Below, piece after piece: positions 1 through 13,561 of a stretch of DNA of 64,000 nucleotides (the stretch's first letter is position 1; each line of letters begins with the position of its first letter). The stretch lies in contig JAINUG010000031.1 in assembly GCA_029706075.1 (NCBI GenBank), positions 3,393,001 through 3,457,000 of the forward strand, written 5' to 3'. The notes beneath the pieces were generated by a model. It had not been told where the DNA came from. It searched no databases and saw only the letters and a list, made by a program, of their open reading frames with translations. Source of the stretch: Aldrovandia affinis. Lineage: Eukaryota > Chordata > Actinopteri > Notacanthiformes > Halosauridae. Both the position numbers and the translations under genes were made by a program.

Positions 1-89
1 CTTCTAAACGGTTTTAAAAACAAGGATATATTATTCAGGCCTGTATTCAATCGAACCTCAAAGTGACTTTTCTCATCCTAATGTGTGTA

Positions 90-3049
90 CACAACCGGTC
101 AAAAGTTTTAAAACACCCCCATTTTTCCAGTTTTTACTGAAGTTTAAGCAGTTCAAGTCCAGTGAATAACCTGAAATGGTACAAAGGTAAGCGGTAAACT
201 GCCAGAGATTAAAAGTTTAGGTTTAGGTTACCAAAAACTGAAAAATAATGTACATTTGGCAGTGAGTACAGTTTCCTACACCATCAAAAGGGACTTGGAA
301 ACTGGAGGAAACTGACAGGAAGAGGTCTGGCAGACCCAAAGCCACAACAAAATCAGGAGACAAGTTTCTGAGAGTCAACAGCTTGCGTGATAGGCGGCTC
401 ACAGGACAACAGCTTCAAGCACAGCTTAACACTGGTCGAAGTAAGGAAGTCTCAGTTTCAACTGTGAAGAGAAGACTTCAAGCTGCAGGTTTGACAGGTC
501 GAGTGGCATTAAGAAAGCCATTGCTAAGATGGCAAAAAAAGAAAAAGTGGCTTGCCTGGGCCATGAAGCACCGCCAGTGGACTACTGAAGACTGGAAGAA
601 GGTCTTATGGACCGATTAATCAAAATTTGAAATCTTTGGTTAATCACGCAGGGTTTTCGTATGCCGTTGAGTAGGCGAAAGGATGGTTCCTCAGTGTGTG
701 AGACCAACTGTCAAACATGGAGGAGGAAGCGTGATGGTGTGGGGCTCTTTTGCTGGATCCAGAGTCGGCGACTTGCACAGAGTGACTGGCACCCTGAACC
801 AAAAGGGCTACCACAGCATTTTTCAGTGCCATGCAATACCCTCTGGTCTACGCCTAGTTGGTCAGGGGTTCATCCTACAGCAAGATAATGACCCAAAACA
901 TACCTCCATGCTATTTCAGAACTACCTTAAAAGAAAAGAACAAGACGGTAGGCTTCAAATCATGGAATGGTCACCACAGTCTCCAGACTTAAACCCCATC
1001 GAGCTGGTTTGGGATTAACTGGACAGAAGGGTAAAAGAAAAGCAAGCTACAAGTGCAACACATTTGTGGGAACTTCTGCAACAGTGTTGAGAAGAACTTT
1101 CCAAACAATATTTGATTTCCATTGTAGAAAGAATGCCACAAGTGTGTTCGGCTGTTATATCTGCAAAAGGTGGCTAATTTGATGAGTCCAAAATTTTAAA
1201 TCTTCGGTTAATCACGCAGGGTTTTCATACGCCGTCGAGTAGATGAAAGAATGGTTCCTCAGTGTGTGGCATCAACTGTCAAACATGGAGGAGGAAGCGT
1301 GATGGTCTGGGGCTCTTTTGCTGGATCCAGAGTCGGCGACTTGCACAGAGTGACTGGCACCCTGAACCAAAAGGGCTACCACAGCATTTTGCAGCGCCAT
1401 GCAATACCCTCTGGTCTACGCCGAGTTGGTCAGGGGTTCATCCTACAGCAAGATAATGACCCAAAACATACCTCCATGCTATTTCAGAACTACCTTAAAA
1501 GAAAAGAACAAGACGGTAGGCTTCAAATCATGGAATGGCCAGCACAGTCTCCAGACTTAAACCCCATCGAGCTGGTTTGGGATGAACTGGACAGAAGGGT
1601 GAAAGCAAAGCAAGCTACAAGTGCAACACATTTGTGGGAACTTCTGCAACAGTGTTGAGAAGAACTTTCCAAACAATATTTGATTTCCATTGTAGAAAGA
1701 ATGCCACGAGTGTGTTCGGCTGTTATATCTGCAAAAGGTGGCTACTTTGATGAGTCAATTTTTTTTAATCTTCGGTTAATCACGCAGGGTTTTCGTACGC
1801 CGTCGAGTAGGCGAAAGAATGGTTCCTCAGTGTGTGACACCAACTGTCAAACATGGAGGAGGAAGCGTGATGGTCTGGGGCTCTTTTGCTGGATCCAGAG
1901 TCGGCGACTTGCACAGAGTGACTGGCACCCTGAACCAAAAGGGTTACCACAGCATTTTTCAGCGCCATGCAATACCCTCTGGTCTACGCCTAGTTGATCA
2001 GGGGTCATCCTACAGCAAGATAATGACCAAAAGCATACCTCCAGGCTATTTCAGAACTACCTTAGAAGAAAAGAACAAGACGGTAGGCTTCAAATCATGG
2101 AATGGCCACCACAGTCTCCAGACTTAAACCCCATCGAGCTGGTTTGGGATGAACTGGACAGAAGGGTGAAAGCAAAGCAAGCTACAAGTGCAACACATTT
2201 GTGGGAACTTATGCAACAGTGTTGGGAAGAACTTTCCAAACAATATTTGATTTCCATTGTAGAAAGAATGCCACGAGTGTGTTCGGCTGTTATATCTGCA
2301 AAAGGTGGCTACTTTGATGAGTCAAACATTTTTAATCTTCGGTTAATCACGCAGGGTTTTCATACGCCGTCGAGTAGGCGAAAGAATGGTTCCTCAGTGT
2401 GTGACACCAACTGTCAAACATGGAGGAGGAAGCGTGATGGTCTGGGGCTCTTTTGCTGGATCCAGAGTCGGCGACTTGCACAGAGTGACTGGCACCCTGA
2501 ACCAAAAGGGCTACCACAGCATTTTGCAGCGCCATGCAATACCCTCTGGTCTACGCCAAGTTGGTCAGGGGTTCATCCTACAGCAAAATAATGACCCAAA
2601 GCATACCTCCAGGCTATTTCAGAACTACCTTAGAAGAAAAGAACAAGACGGTAGGCTTCAAATCATGGAATGGCCAGCACAGTCTCCAGACTTAAACCCC
2701 ATCGAGCTGGTTTGGGATGAACTGGACAGAAGGGTGAAAGCAAAGCAACCTACAAGTGCAACACATTTGTGGGAACTTCTGCAACAGTGTTGGGAAGAAC
2801 CTTCCAAACAATATTTGATTTCCATTGTAGAAAGAATGCCACGAGTGTGTTCGGCTGTCATATCTGCAAAACGTGATGAGTCAAAAATGTAGATTCAATT
2901 TTGTTAAACAAAACGATTCCATGATTTTTTATCTCCAATTTTTAATTTGTTCTATACTTTAATTTCAGAGTACATTGAAACATTAAACTGCATAAAGTTC
3001 AATAAAAACTGGAAAATTTGAGGTGTTCTAAAACTTTTGACCGGTAGTG
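90..3049 (+). mobile_element. Tc1/mariner element (DD38E type) with internal tandem array
   Basis: Inverted ends ACCGGTCAAAAGTTTTA (left) and its complement (right), flanked by TA at 88-89 and 3050-3051. The transposase starts with a HTH region ([19 protein letters not shown] near 397) and has [24 protein letters not shown] and SPDLNPIE. Counted from the first D of DND to the E of PIE, 38 residues lie between, which points to the DD38E (Intruder-like) group. Stops follow WTD (617) and the catalytic part is repeated four times out of frame, so it is dead. The 2.96 kb length equals a normal element of about 1.26 kb plus three extra units. Confidence 0.9.
638..2880 (+). repeat. Four tandem copies of a 568-bp transposase segment
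   Basis: Copies begin at 638, 1206, 1774 and 2341 (spacing 568, 568, 567), each at GGTTAATCACGCAGGGTTTT. Each holds [13 protein letters not shown] through ERMPRVCSAVISAK. The joins bring the C-terminal GATGAGTC-AAAATTT next to the inner GAATCAAAATTTGAAATCTT, so the array probably began at this short homology. 568 is not a multiple of three, so each copy shifts frame. Confidence 0.92.
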
Positions 3050-3317
3050 TATATATCTGGAGTTTGGTGACAAACGTAGTATGTGAAAAGAAAAACTATC
3101 AGCTAATGTAGCCAATTGTTTTGATGTTCACTGATGCTTCTCTTCAGAACCGAATGATGGCTCATGGAAGATTGATCTTCAACCTCATTTGATTAATTAC
3201 AGTAAAGTTGTTCACCAATTATCATTCTGTCATGTGGTACAAAGGGGGCATATAAGCACAGCATGGCAAATGTCTGCACTCATTAGGATGTGTTTTGTTT
3301 TCCATTGTGTCCTTAAG

Positions 3318-3464
3318 GTTTAACATGCCTCATGATGACAGTAACAAATGCAAGGAGGACGGCGTGAAAATCCAACAGAATGTGATGGCACCAACCTTAA
3401 ACTATTACACCAACCCTTGGATGTGGTCCAAATGTAGCAGGAAATACATCACTGAGTTCCTTGA
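3318..3464 (+). CDS. adamts9: adamts9 exon E1: end of catalytic domain
   Basis: Starts after a CTTAAG acceptor and ends before GTATGT. It encodes [15 protein letters not shown] and onward to KYITEFL. The His of PHD is the third zinc ligand of the HExxHxxGxxHD site, whose HExxH half is in an upstream exon. The Met of NVMAPTL is the Met-turn under the zinc. First base completes a Val codon; last two bases (GA) begin an Asp codon finished by E2. Confidence 0.95.
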
Positions 3465-6400
3465 GTATGTAACTGACCGTTCTTAACTCAGTCTATGCAG
3501 CAATCTTATCCCCTCTCTTTCTGTAGCCTCTACTACTTCAGGGTATATGTTTTGCTGGCTTGCCCGATAGTCTAGCTGTTTCTTTCAGCAATAAGCCTAA
3601 TTAAGCCTAATTACTCACCCTCTGTACTGAAGGTGTTCTTTGTCTGTTTGTCTTTATTTTTTTGTTTTTTCTTTGTCGTTTTTTTAATTTCTTAATAGCA
3701 CAGGGTATGGTGAATGCTTACTCGATGAGCCCTTGTCTAGGCCCTACAGTCTTCCCCAGCAGCTTCCCGGACGCATTTACAATGTTAATAAACAGTGTGA
3801 ATTGATATTTGGGCCCGGAACGCAGGTGTGCCCATACATGGTAAGGGAACACTCAAGTGTGGTATTAAACTTGAATGCCTTCACGTCAAGTCTGTCAAAA
3901 ACATATGTCATTTGTTAATTGTAGACATGTAGCTGCAAATACACAGTGGCAGTAAAATGTGCTGAGTTGGTGAACGTAAGATTTAGTTATGTAATTTATT
4001 TTCTTTAGGCTTGGCTAGTTGGCTCTATTTGGACATAAAGCGTTCCTTCAGTGTGTCCTGTGCTAGATAGAAGAGTGTACTCTGCAGCTATATTTATTGG
4101 GGAGCCCCGGTGTGAACGCTCTGTGGAGATAACAGCGTGTTGTTGATGTTGTCCAGATGCAATGTCGAAGGCTGTGGTGCACCAGCCCGGAAGGGGCCCA
4201 GAAAGGCTGCCGAACTCAGCACATGCCCTGGGCTGATGGAACCGAGTGCTCCCAAGGAAAGGTAATTCCAAGTCCTAGAGTACTGTCCAAAACACAGAAT
4301 CAAACACACGCACGCACACACACACGCACAGTACTTGCTGGCACACTAACATTCTTTCCATGTTGCACTGACAGAGCTTAACTTTACAGAAATATTGAGA
4401 GAGGGTTCAGTGTTACACAGGCGGAGATACAGAACGGACAGAAGCCAAACACAAAGGAAAAACCTGAATAGCAAAACAAAAAAAGCGTTAATAGCAAAAC
4501 AATGTTATTTTTACATTACATTACATTACAGGCATTTGGCAGACGCTCTTATCCAGAGCGACGTACAACAAAGTGTTAACCGTAGTCAAGAACAGTTTAG
4601 CTGAAAGCCACCCTAGCGGGAAGTACAGTTCCAGGTGCTAGGAGCAACCACATAGTTAAGCTAGGACCCTGTAGGTAAATCTGTAGCCACAGATGATTCG
4701 TTTGAGGCAAGTGATTCGTTTCTTTTTACATTCAAATTCCTTTGTGCTCGCAGCTGTTTGGATGGATCGTAGCACTGCTGTTAAGTCTTTGGAATGCTGG
4801 AAAACTGGAATTGAAAAAGCCAGACAAAAAAATGTAATTACTTTAAATTGCTCTATGAATACATAACTGAACGTGAGTGACGCACGTGGCACTTGATGTA
4901 AATCCCACCATTTGTTGAAACAGTTTTAGTCTTTGGAAGGAAAGATTTGTTTGCCCCAAAGCCTGTATTATTATGAAGCAATAATAGGCTTAAGGCAACT
5001 GTGAATGGAGGCTTGTGGAGATTTCCATATCCATTACTGGTTTAGTGTAGCTTTTAATTAGCACCGTTCAAACTTCCACTTCCTGCTTGCCTTCTGACTT
5101 GAAAGGTTTCACAGCAGAGCTCCAGTGGTCGCCGACACGCACATGTTTAAGACCCCGTTTGTTTACACATTGTATTTCTGTTCAAAACCTATACATGCTA
5201 TATGAAACGCGGATATTGCAGTTAAACGTGGTCACCACTGGCAGGCGTGCACATCTCTCCCCTAACTTCCCTCCCTTGTGTATGAGCAAGTCACTTCCTC
5301 TAGAGACACATTTGCAATAAATGTCTCTTTTTTCTTTTCTTTTTGCATTAATTGTTTAATAACTCCCAACATTTGCATTGAAAGACCAGCGCCAAAACCT
5401 CTCAGATGCACACGCTGCCAGTGTTGAGAGTAGTGTCCCGATGCTCGTCCTTATCCGCCCTTTTTGTTGCTCTCTCTGAACAGCACTGCAAGCAAGGCTT
5501 CTGTATTATCAGGGAGCACGACACTGCCCCCATCGAGGGGGCGTGGGGGGTGTGGAGCCCCTTCGGAACCTGCTCACGGACCTGTGGCGGGGGCATCAAG
5601 ATCGCTGTTCGGGAGTGCAACCGACCCATGTAAGCAGGCCTTTTTAAGTCATGCATTCCAGCTCGGCTGTGTATCCCCAATCAGCGTTTCTCAATGTACC
5701 TTGATAAACATTACAGTGCAGCTGCCCGGAGAACGGCTTTACACAAAAAAAAACTTCAAACACCACTGCGCTGTAACAGTTACGAGATGAAAAGGCGTAG
5801 CTGTTAACAGGGTCCAGGGGAGCGTGAGGGAACAGGGAAGATTGTTTATCTGCAGAGGGCAGCAGAAGAGAGGTCCTTTGAGATTCAAGGCACGGGGGTA
5901 CAGTCTCTCTTTCCTTCACTCGTAGGCCCAGAAATGGGGGAAAGTATTGCGTGGGGCGCAGGATGAAGTTCCGCTCCTGCAACTCTGAGCCTTGCTCCAA
6001 ACAGAAGAAGGACTTCAGGGAGGAGCAGTGCGGAGACTTTGACGGCAGGCATTTCAATATCAACGGTCTACCTCCAAACGTGCGCTGGGTCCCAAAGTAC
6101 AGTGGAAGTAAGACAGACGTTTCCGTGGCGCTTGGAATGTCAGGGGTTGGATGCGGGGGTTGTTGTTTTCTGTCATTTCGCCACTAATTTCCTCACCCGT
6201 CCTCTTTGCAGTTCTGATGAAGGATCGGTGCAAGCTGTTCTGCAGGGTGGCCGGGAGCACAGCATACTACCAGCTCAGGGACAGAGTGACCGACGGGACC
6301 CCCTGTGGACCAGACACTAACGACATCTGTGTCCAAGGCCTGTGCAGGGTACGACCTACCATAAACATGTCAGCCAGAACACAGACACTGCCGCTCGACT

Positions 6401-9400
6401 CACAGCAGATTTAACAATTTAACAGCATCCGGCTCTGCTGACACATTCCCGTTCCTGCCTGTGCTGCGCACGTGACACATGCACACGGGTGTCTTGCCGA
6501 ACAGCGAAGTGATCCAGTCTCACTATCCTTCGTTGTGTTTAAAAGGATGAGGTGGAATCAACATTGAGGTTCCTCTACTGCTATGTTTCTGGGGGTCAGT
6601 GTTGTCCCCGAAAAACAAAATAAAACAGACTTAATCAAAATCAGTTTCAGGGACCTCAGGAGCGTTACGCTTTTGCTCTGCTTGCGGTTTTTTCCCTCCT
6701 TTTCAGTGTTGCATAAAGATCGAATAAAGAAGGCCAGAAAAGGCATGCGTTTGTTGTGACAGGGAGTTTGATGTTTTCCCTCCATTCGCAGCAAGCAGGA
6801 TGCGACCACGTGCTGAACTCCAAAGCAAGGAGAGATAAGTGTGGAGTGTGCGGTGGTGACAACTCTTCATGCAAGACCGTCGCGGGCACATTCAACATTG
6901 TTCATTATGGTGAGTGAAGACTGCACTGCTTAAAAAAAATAGTTTTCTGAAGAGCATGACTTCCAAACCATCCTCTTAATGTTTAGTCACGGTTAACATT
7001 GTTACACATGGAATTCTCACGCTTCTGTTTTCAGGATATAACGTTGTCGTGCGTATTCCCAGTGGTGCTACAAATATCGACGTGCGACAGCATAGCTACT
7101 CAGGGAAACCAGAGGACGATAACTACCTCGGTAAGAAACCTGAATGCAAGCACAAATACAAAAGCCTTCCTCATGTGTTCAATCAATAATGCTCTACTGT
7201 TGTATCTTAGGGGTTGCATAGACATTTGTGGCAATATCACACATTGTAATTAGTGCCATGGTGCAGGTTGTTTCATATAAATATGAATATAGTATGAAGG
7301 GTTTATGGTTGAAATATTATCCATATACTGATAATTTTCTAGTCCTAGATAAAGGCTTTTTTATATTCCAAATTTCAAGGTGACGTGTGCTGCATTCGAA
7401 TTTGCAATCAGCCAGTTGTGAGAATTGAGCTTGGGTATTGTATGAAAAAAAGCTCAGACTCTCAGAGTAATGACATCCTTCTTTGTGGTGACAAGTGACA
7501 AAACTTGGAACTTGGGTGCGGTTTAAAAGGGGGGGGGGGGGTTGGAGTCTCATTCTAAGAACAATGGAGGCCGCCTGTGGATCACCTTGATGGGCTTGGA
7601 GCTCACATGTGAATGTGTTAATGGCGGTTCTCCACCTCTGTGTAGTTTTAGTGGACACTGGAGAAGGCAGGTCACCCAGTTCCACAAGACAGCGTGGGAC
7701 GCATACGCTGGCCCTGGGGGAGGGCCCTGTAGCTGCATTACCGTGATGTGTGAAATGGCTAGGAAACTAACTCAGGAAATTAGCTACATAATCGCATTAG
7801 TGTGAATTTGTGCAGCAGACTAACGATGAACAGGAAGCTGCTGGCTCTTCCCGGAATGTCGGATTACTTTACCCCAATTAGGTACATCGTTGTATCGCAA
7901 GCTGCCACAGATGTGGTGCAAACATTAACTTTTTCAGTTATTGTGTCTATCAATACGGATGATGCCTTTGTGGATTAAGAGTTTGTTATTGTCAAAGCTG
8001 AACAAGTTTCCCGCTTCACTTTCACGGGAAACATATTTATACACAGTTACACATTCATACATATAGTCTGTGCATGTAACATACAGAGTTAAAACATATA
8101 AAACACAAAATTACACAAGGGCTGAATATTCTGGAATTGAGTCACTGGAAGGACCATTTAAATGCATTTGTAACCTATGTAGTCATTCGAATGAACAAAA
8201 AGTGTTGGTGCTTTGGATGGATTTTATTACAACGCGTTTCCTGTTTTGTTCCTGTGTTTTAGCCATTTCCAACAGCCGAGGGGAGTACCTGCTCAATGGG
8301 GAGTTTGTGGTCAGCATGTTTAAAAGGGAAATTAAAGTGGGCAATGCTGTGATAGAATACAGTGGCTCTGACCATGTCATTGAGAGAATCAACTGTACTG
8401 ACAAAATAGAGGAGGAGATTGTCATCCAGGTAACGTTCTTTACTACCGCCTCTGATATGATGACATGATTGTTGTAATATTATCCTAATATTATCCTTGT
8501 CTGTAACTTAGTTGTTTTTTTTAAAGAAAGGAAAGATTTAAGTCCATACAGGATGCTGTGTGGTTGTGGTCGTTGCCACAGTGTTACATTTGTATTGCCT
8601 TTCCATAAAGAACTTGCAATGGTTCGTGAAACTGAAAGTGTTAAGCCATGCCGGTATCGGAGAAATGATCAGATATGTACTGTGAAAGCATTATGCTTTA
8701 TAAGATACTCAAAATGTATAGCTTTTAGTTCATAGCTTTAGTTTATAAATGACTTCTAGAAAAAATATTACGTTTCTGGGAGGTAGTCTCGGAGGTAGTC
8801 TCATTCCATCCCTCATTTAAAACCAGTTAATGCTAACAGATAGCTGTTCCACGTGCAGGTGGTTCTAAACGTGAATAACCAGGTCCTCTGTGCTCTCCAG
8901 GTGCTGTCTGTGGGTAACCTGTATAACCCAGATGTCAGGTACAGCTACAACATCCCTATCGAGGACAAGTCACAGCAGTTCTTCTGGGATGCCTATGGCC
9001 CGTGGCAGGAGTGTAGCAGGCTATGCCAAGGTATGTAACAGAGGGTGTTAGAGTTATGTACCGGGTCATACAAGCACCCAGATACCAGACTTCAAGGCTC
9101 TTGTAGTTCTGTCTTCAATGATACAAAGACCTCACCAAAGGGAATATCACTACCACAGAGAGAATGGGGGGTTGAATCACAGGGCCATTCGCACATGGAA
9201 ATCAAAGTTCTCTATGTTCCAGAGATGGCCACAGCAGGTCAATATTGCAACTGCACATTTCTGAGGCAAGCATTCACACTTCTTGATGTGTCCTACTATA
9301 GGGGAGACAAAGAGGAAGATTCTGTGCAGCCGAGAATCGGACCGCATGGTGGTCTCGGATCAGAGGTGCCACGGAACAGCCCGTCCGATCACCATCAGCG

Positions 9401-12400
9401 AGTCCTGCAACACAGAGTGTGAACTCAGGTTGGTGTCCATCTGGTGGCATATGGTTGATTTGATTGTTACTCTGCCGGTCAGCCTGTCGGTCTGTTCGTC
9501 CGCCTTGTCCGAAGAGTTGTGCCACTTCCCAAGGGGAAGCATGTATACGTATGTTTGATGATGTGCTGTGTATGTAACATGCTATTCAACATTCTGAAAG
9601 ATACAATCTGCCAATCATCACTCTGGTTCAGGGATTGGCACGCATCTGTCCTCCACAGTGGTATTGTCAGAGAGGATAATGATTGATCGGAGGTGTCACT
9701 CTTGCTGTGGGTGTGTCCTGGTGTGACAGGTGGCATACTGGCAGGAAGAGTGAGTGCACAGCACAGTGTGGACCGGGTTACCTGACCCGGGAGATCTACT
9801 GTGCCAAACACAGCCGGGCCGACGGAAAGGTCCAGAAGGTGAGTTTTAGTATAAACCAAAGGAGGTTATATTAATTGTATACAATGCCTTCATCAGACCA
9901 TATTTACTGTACTGTGTCGGGTCCAATTCTGGACAAAAAATAACGATTTCTCCAGGCTCAGCAAAAGGAGACTCAGGAGAAATCTGATAGGAATTTGAAA
10001 AGTTGAAAAAGGGGTTAATAAAGTGAATTATTTGTTTCAGCAGAACAAGGGTGCATAGGCTAAAACTGGTTAAAAGTAAATCTCCATATATTTTTTTTCC
10101 ACACAGTGAGCTATTAATGCGTAGAGTAGCTTACCACGCTTGACACAGTGCTGGATTAATTCTAGACTGTATGGAAAATGACATGCCTGAAGTCGAATGG
10201 TCTTTTTTTGGTCATCAAACATTTTTATGTTCTAATTTTCTTAAGGTGGACGACCGTTACTGTAGCACCCAGCAGAGGCCTGAAGACAAGGAGGTTTGCA
10301 TGGGAAACTGTAAGCCTGGGGGCTGGGATTACGGACCCTGGTCAAAGGTGAGCGGACGTGTGGCTGTGTTACATCAGCGCCCACACATGTTTATGTTGAG
10401 AGCACGCAGCTCATGGACGATTTGTGGGGGCTTTTTTTTCCCAGTGCTCGAAGACCTGCGGAAGGGGCACGCAGCATCGGGCGGCGGTGTGCAGCAAATC
10501 AGCCGAGTCGGGACACGACGACAGCCTGTGCAGCCAGCAAGACAAACTGGCCGTCCAGACCTGCAATGACTTTCAGTGCCCTCAGTGGAAGTTCGGGGAC
10601 TGGTCAGAGGTGAGGACCATCAGCGGGCTTTTCTGCAATGGTTAGGGCACTAAACCTAGTGCCATATTGTCTAGATGATAATGGATAGTACTGGGTTGCA
10701 TTTATATACAGTAATGCCTTTCTTCTCAGGATCTCAAAGTGCTTCGCCGCCTGGGTGATGCACGGCAGCCATTTTGTTCCAGAACACTCTTCTATCCCAA
10801 ATCATGGGAAGTGGAGAGCAGGGGGGGATTATTAATGAAATTAAACAATTTCATCTGGCCCACCTGAGCTATAGGTCGGCTGCACCTGAGGAGTATTTGC
10901 CACAAGTTGACTAGGGCCGATAGTGTTTTGGCCGATCAAAGATAATATAGTTGTTTTCCCCTAATCCCAGGCAAATTAAGCGGATGTTGTCATATGTATC
11001 TTGTTTTCAAACACAATGTCCAGAAAGTGCTATTTACAATGCTTGCTCCTCCCTCAGTTAATGTTCCGCACTCCTTACTTATAGTCAATGCTAGAAAATC
11101 AAGAAAATGTTTACCTTGTGGGCTGTAGTCGAGTTTCACATATGCTGTAATCAGCATAATTTGCAAAAAGTTTTTGCAGTCTCTCCAAAACAGGAATAAC
11201 TACAGAACTAGAAACAGGATTTCCTCATCCATCATAAGCGTAGGAAACATACAAATTTGACAAGTGATCTCATTAATTCATTTACAAACAAGCACGATAT
11301 GGGGGGTGTAGGTAGTACTGAAAAAGTTCAAATTCAAAGATGTTCTTAGGGTGAGCATTTGAAAAGGTTAGACCAGATCTGTTGAAATGCAAACCACCTT
11401 AGTGGGTCTCATTAGAATGCTACACCTACAGTACAGCTAAGGCAGGTCAAAGGTAACTCACTAGCCGGACCGAAGAGTTATGGGTTTAAACCCTGCGTGT
11501 GAAGTCCTGGCTCTTACACCCTCTTACAAGTAAGGTTCCCTGGCTCTAAGATTCTGAGCACATGTACTGCATAAATGTGTCCAAAGTATGAAACAATTGT
11601 CAACCAAGCGTAGCATTGCACATGTCAGCCTCTTATAATGTAGTGTAACTTATAAATAATCTGGGTCGATTGCGGAGTTTGCACATTCTGCCTGGACGAC
11701 TCGGAAACCTATGCCGTGCATTCCTCGGATATTTCTGATAAGGTCCCATGTGGAGCCGCTCCGCACGGGCACACAAACCCTGTCTGACTTCACCGCGGCT
11801 TTCGCAACGCTCTCGTGTTTTGACAGCTTGCCTCTCCTTTGCGTTACAATGTGCCATTCGCATTCTTGCAGTGCCTGGTGACTTGCGGCAAAGGGTACAA
11901 GCATCGGCAGACGTGGTGTCAGTTCGGAGAGGAGCGTCTGGATGACAGATTATGCGATTCGTCCAAGCCGGAGTCGGTCCAGACCTGTCAGCAGCAGGAG
12001 TGCGCTTCATGGCAGGTCGGACCATGGGGACAGGTCAGTGCACGCGTCAGCTCTTTCCCCGTCACAGTCATTCCCCCGTATCCTGTGGAATGCATTGTGG
12101 CTCCTAAGGACAGCATGGGTCCTTGCCCTGGGATAGGTGACTCAACATTGAGATTTGAGGCCCCTCAAATTCCCATAAACTGTGCCCTGTAATTGCACAA
12201 ATATTTTTCCTCTGTAAAATTAAATCTCTCTTTTGCCCATGCTGAGAGTTAGTTATTCAAATGGAGTTGTGAAACCTGCTGGACTCCAGCTCCGCGGGCC
12301 TGGGGCTAGGGAACTTTGGCCAAATGGGTTATTGGGTTATTATTATGCTATGTTGTACTAGCTATGGGTGATGTGTTTCAGGTGGGGAGGAGGGGGGTTG

Positions 12401-13529
12401 TATGTGTGTCTGTGTCGGTGTGTGTGCCCGGCGTGTGGGTGGCTGTGTGCGAGTCGAGAGCCTGTTCATCAGCTATATCTCTAATCTGCTTTTACCATCT
12501 GTTATGGGATATAAACCCTCATTCATTTTATTCTCAGTTCAGTTTGTGGTTGTCTTCCAAAACTAAGTCCACACCACACAAGCAGAATTGTGTGTGTGTG
12601 CGTATGTGTGTGTGTATACAAATGCACGTATGTTTGTGTCTGTACCAGTGTATATATAAATTAATTTATGTTCTTATGTTCTCCTTTGTGTTTATACTAG
12701 CATTTTGTGCACAGGCTGTTTGTTCCTCTCATAAAAAGCTACAGTGTAGAAATCGCTGGAGCCTAAAAGGGGAACATTGAGATCAGATCAAAATGAATCA
12801 CAATCTGTAATGCAGCGTGTATGTGTGCAAACTCTTTATAAGTACATAAGTGTGACAGAGATTATGCATTCCCGTACCATGGAATAGGCAATCATGTTAA
12901 ATGTATATTTGAAGGCATTTAATGAACCGTGTGCAATTTCAGCTGATGCACTGCCATACAAGTTTGACCTCATTTCACTCAAGTCATTGAAGTAGAAGAA
13001 AGCTTTATGTACTTACTTACGTAGCAGAAAAGAAAAGTAGTGGAAACTTGATGAATTACTTATGCATTGTTGCTCTTGGGCTATGATCTTTTCGCTGGGG
13101 CTTGGATCTGGTCGGGGGTACAGGCTTTTGTGGAGCTGAACCGCTCATTTTGTGAAGCTGTGCCGCAGTTGCTTTAGCACCCCGGGTGAACGTTGCTCTT
13201 AATTGCAGTGCACGACCACGTGCGGACTGGGCTATCAGAGGCGAGCGGTGAAATGTGTGGTCGGATCGTACGGGGCTGTCATGGATGACGCAGACTGTAA
13301 TGCAGCCACAAGACCCACCGACACTCAGGTAAGGCCCCTCCTCAACGATGCTTACTGCCTCACTGCTTTGGGTTATCAGTTTCTCTCGGGCCAGAAAGAA
13401 AACATAGGAAAAACTACTTTTCCAGGTCTTTGAAAAGATTCTAATGATATCCTGGGTGATGAAAAACATGCAATCATAGAGGGACCTGGAGCAGTGTGGA
13501 AAGTGTTTGCACTGTCTTTGCAATGTCTG

Positions 13530-13561
<32 letters not shown>

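Noticed and set aside
5644-6063. Minus-strand open frame of 139 codons
   Set aside because: Antisense shadow of exon E5 and its intron.
11633-12025. Minus-strand open frame of 130 codons
   Set aside because: It lies partly antisense to exon E15, whose + strand frame is clearly the coding one.
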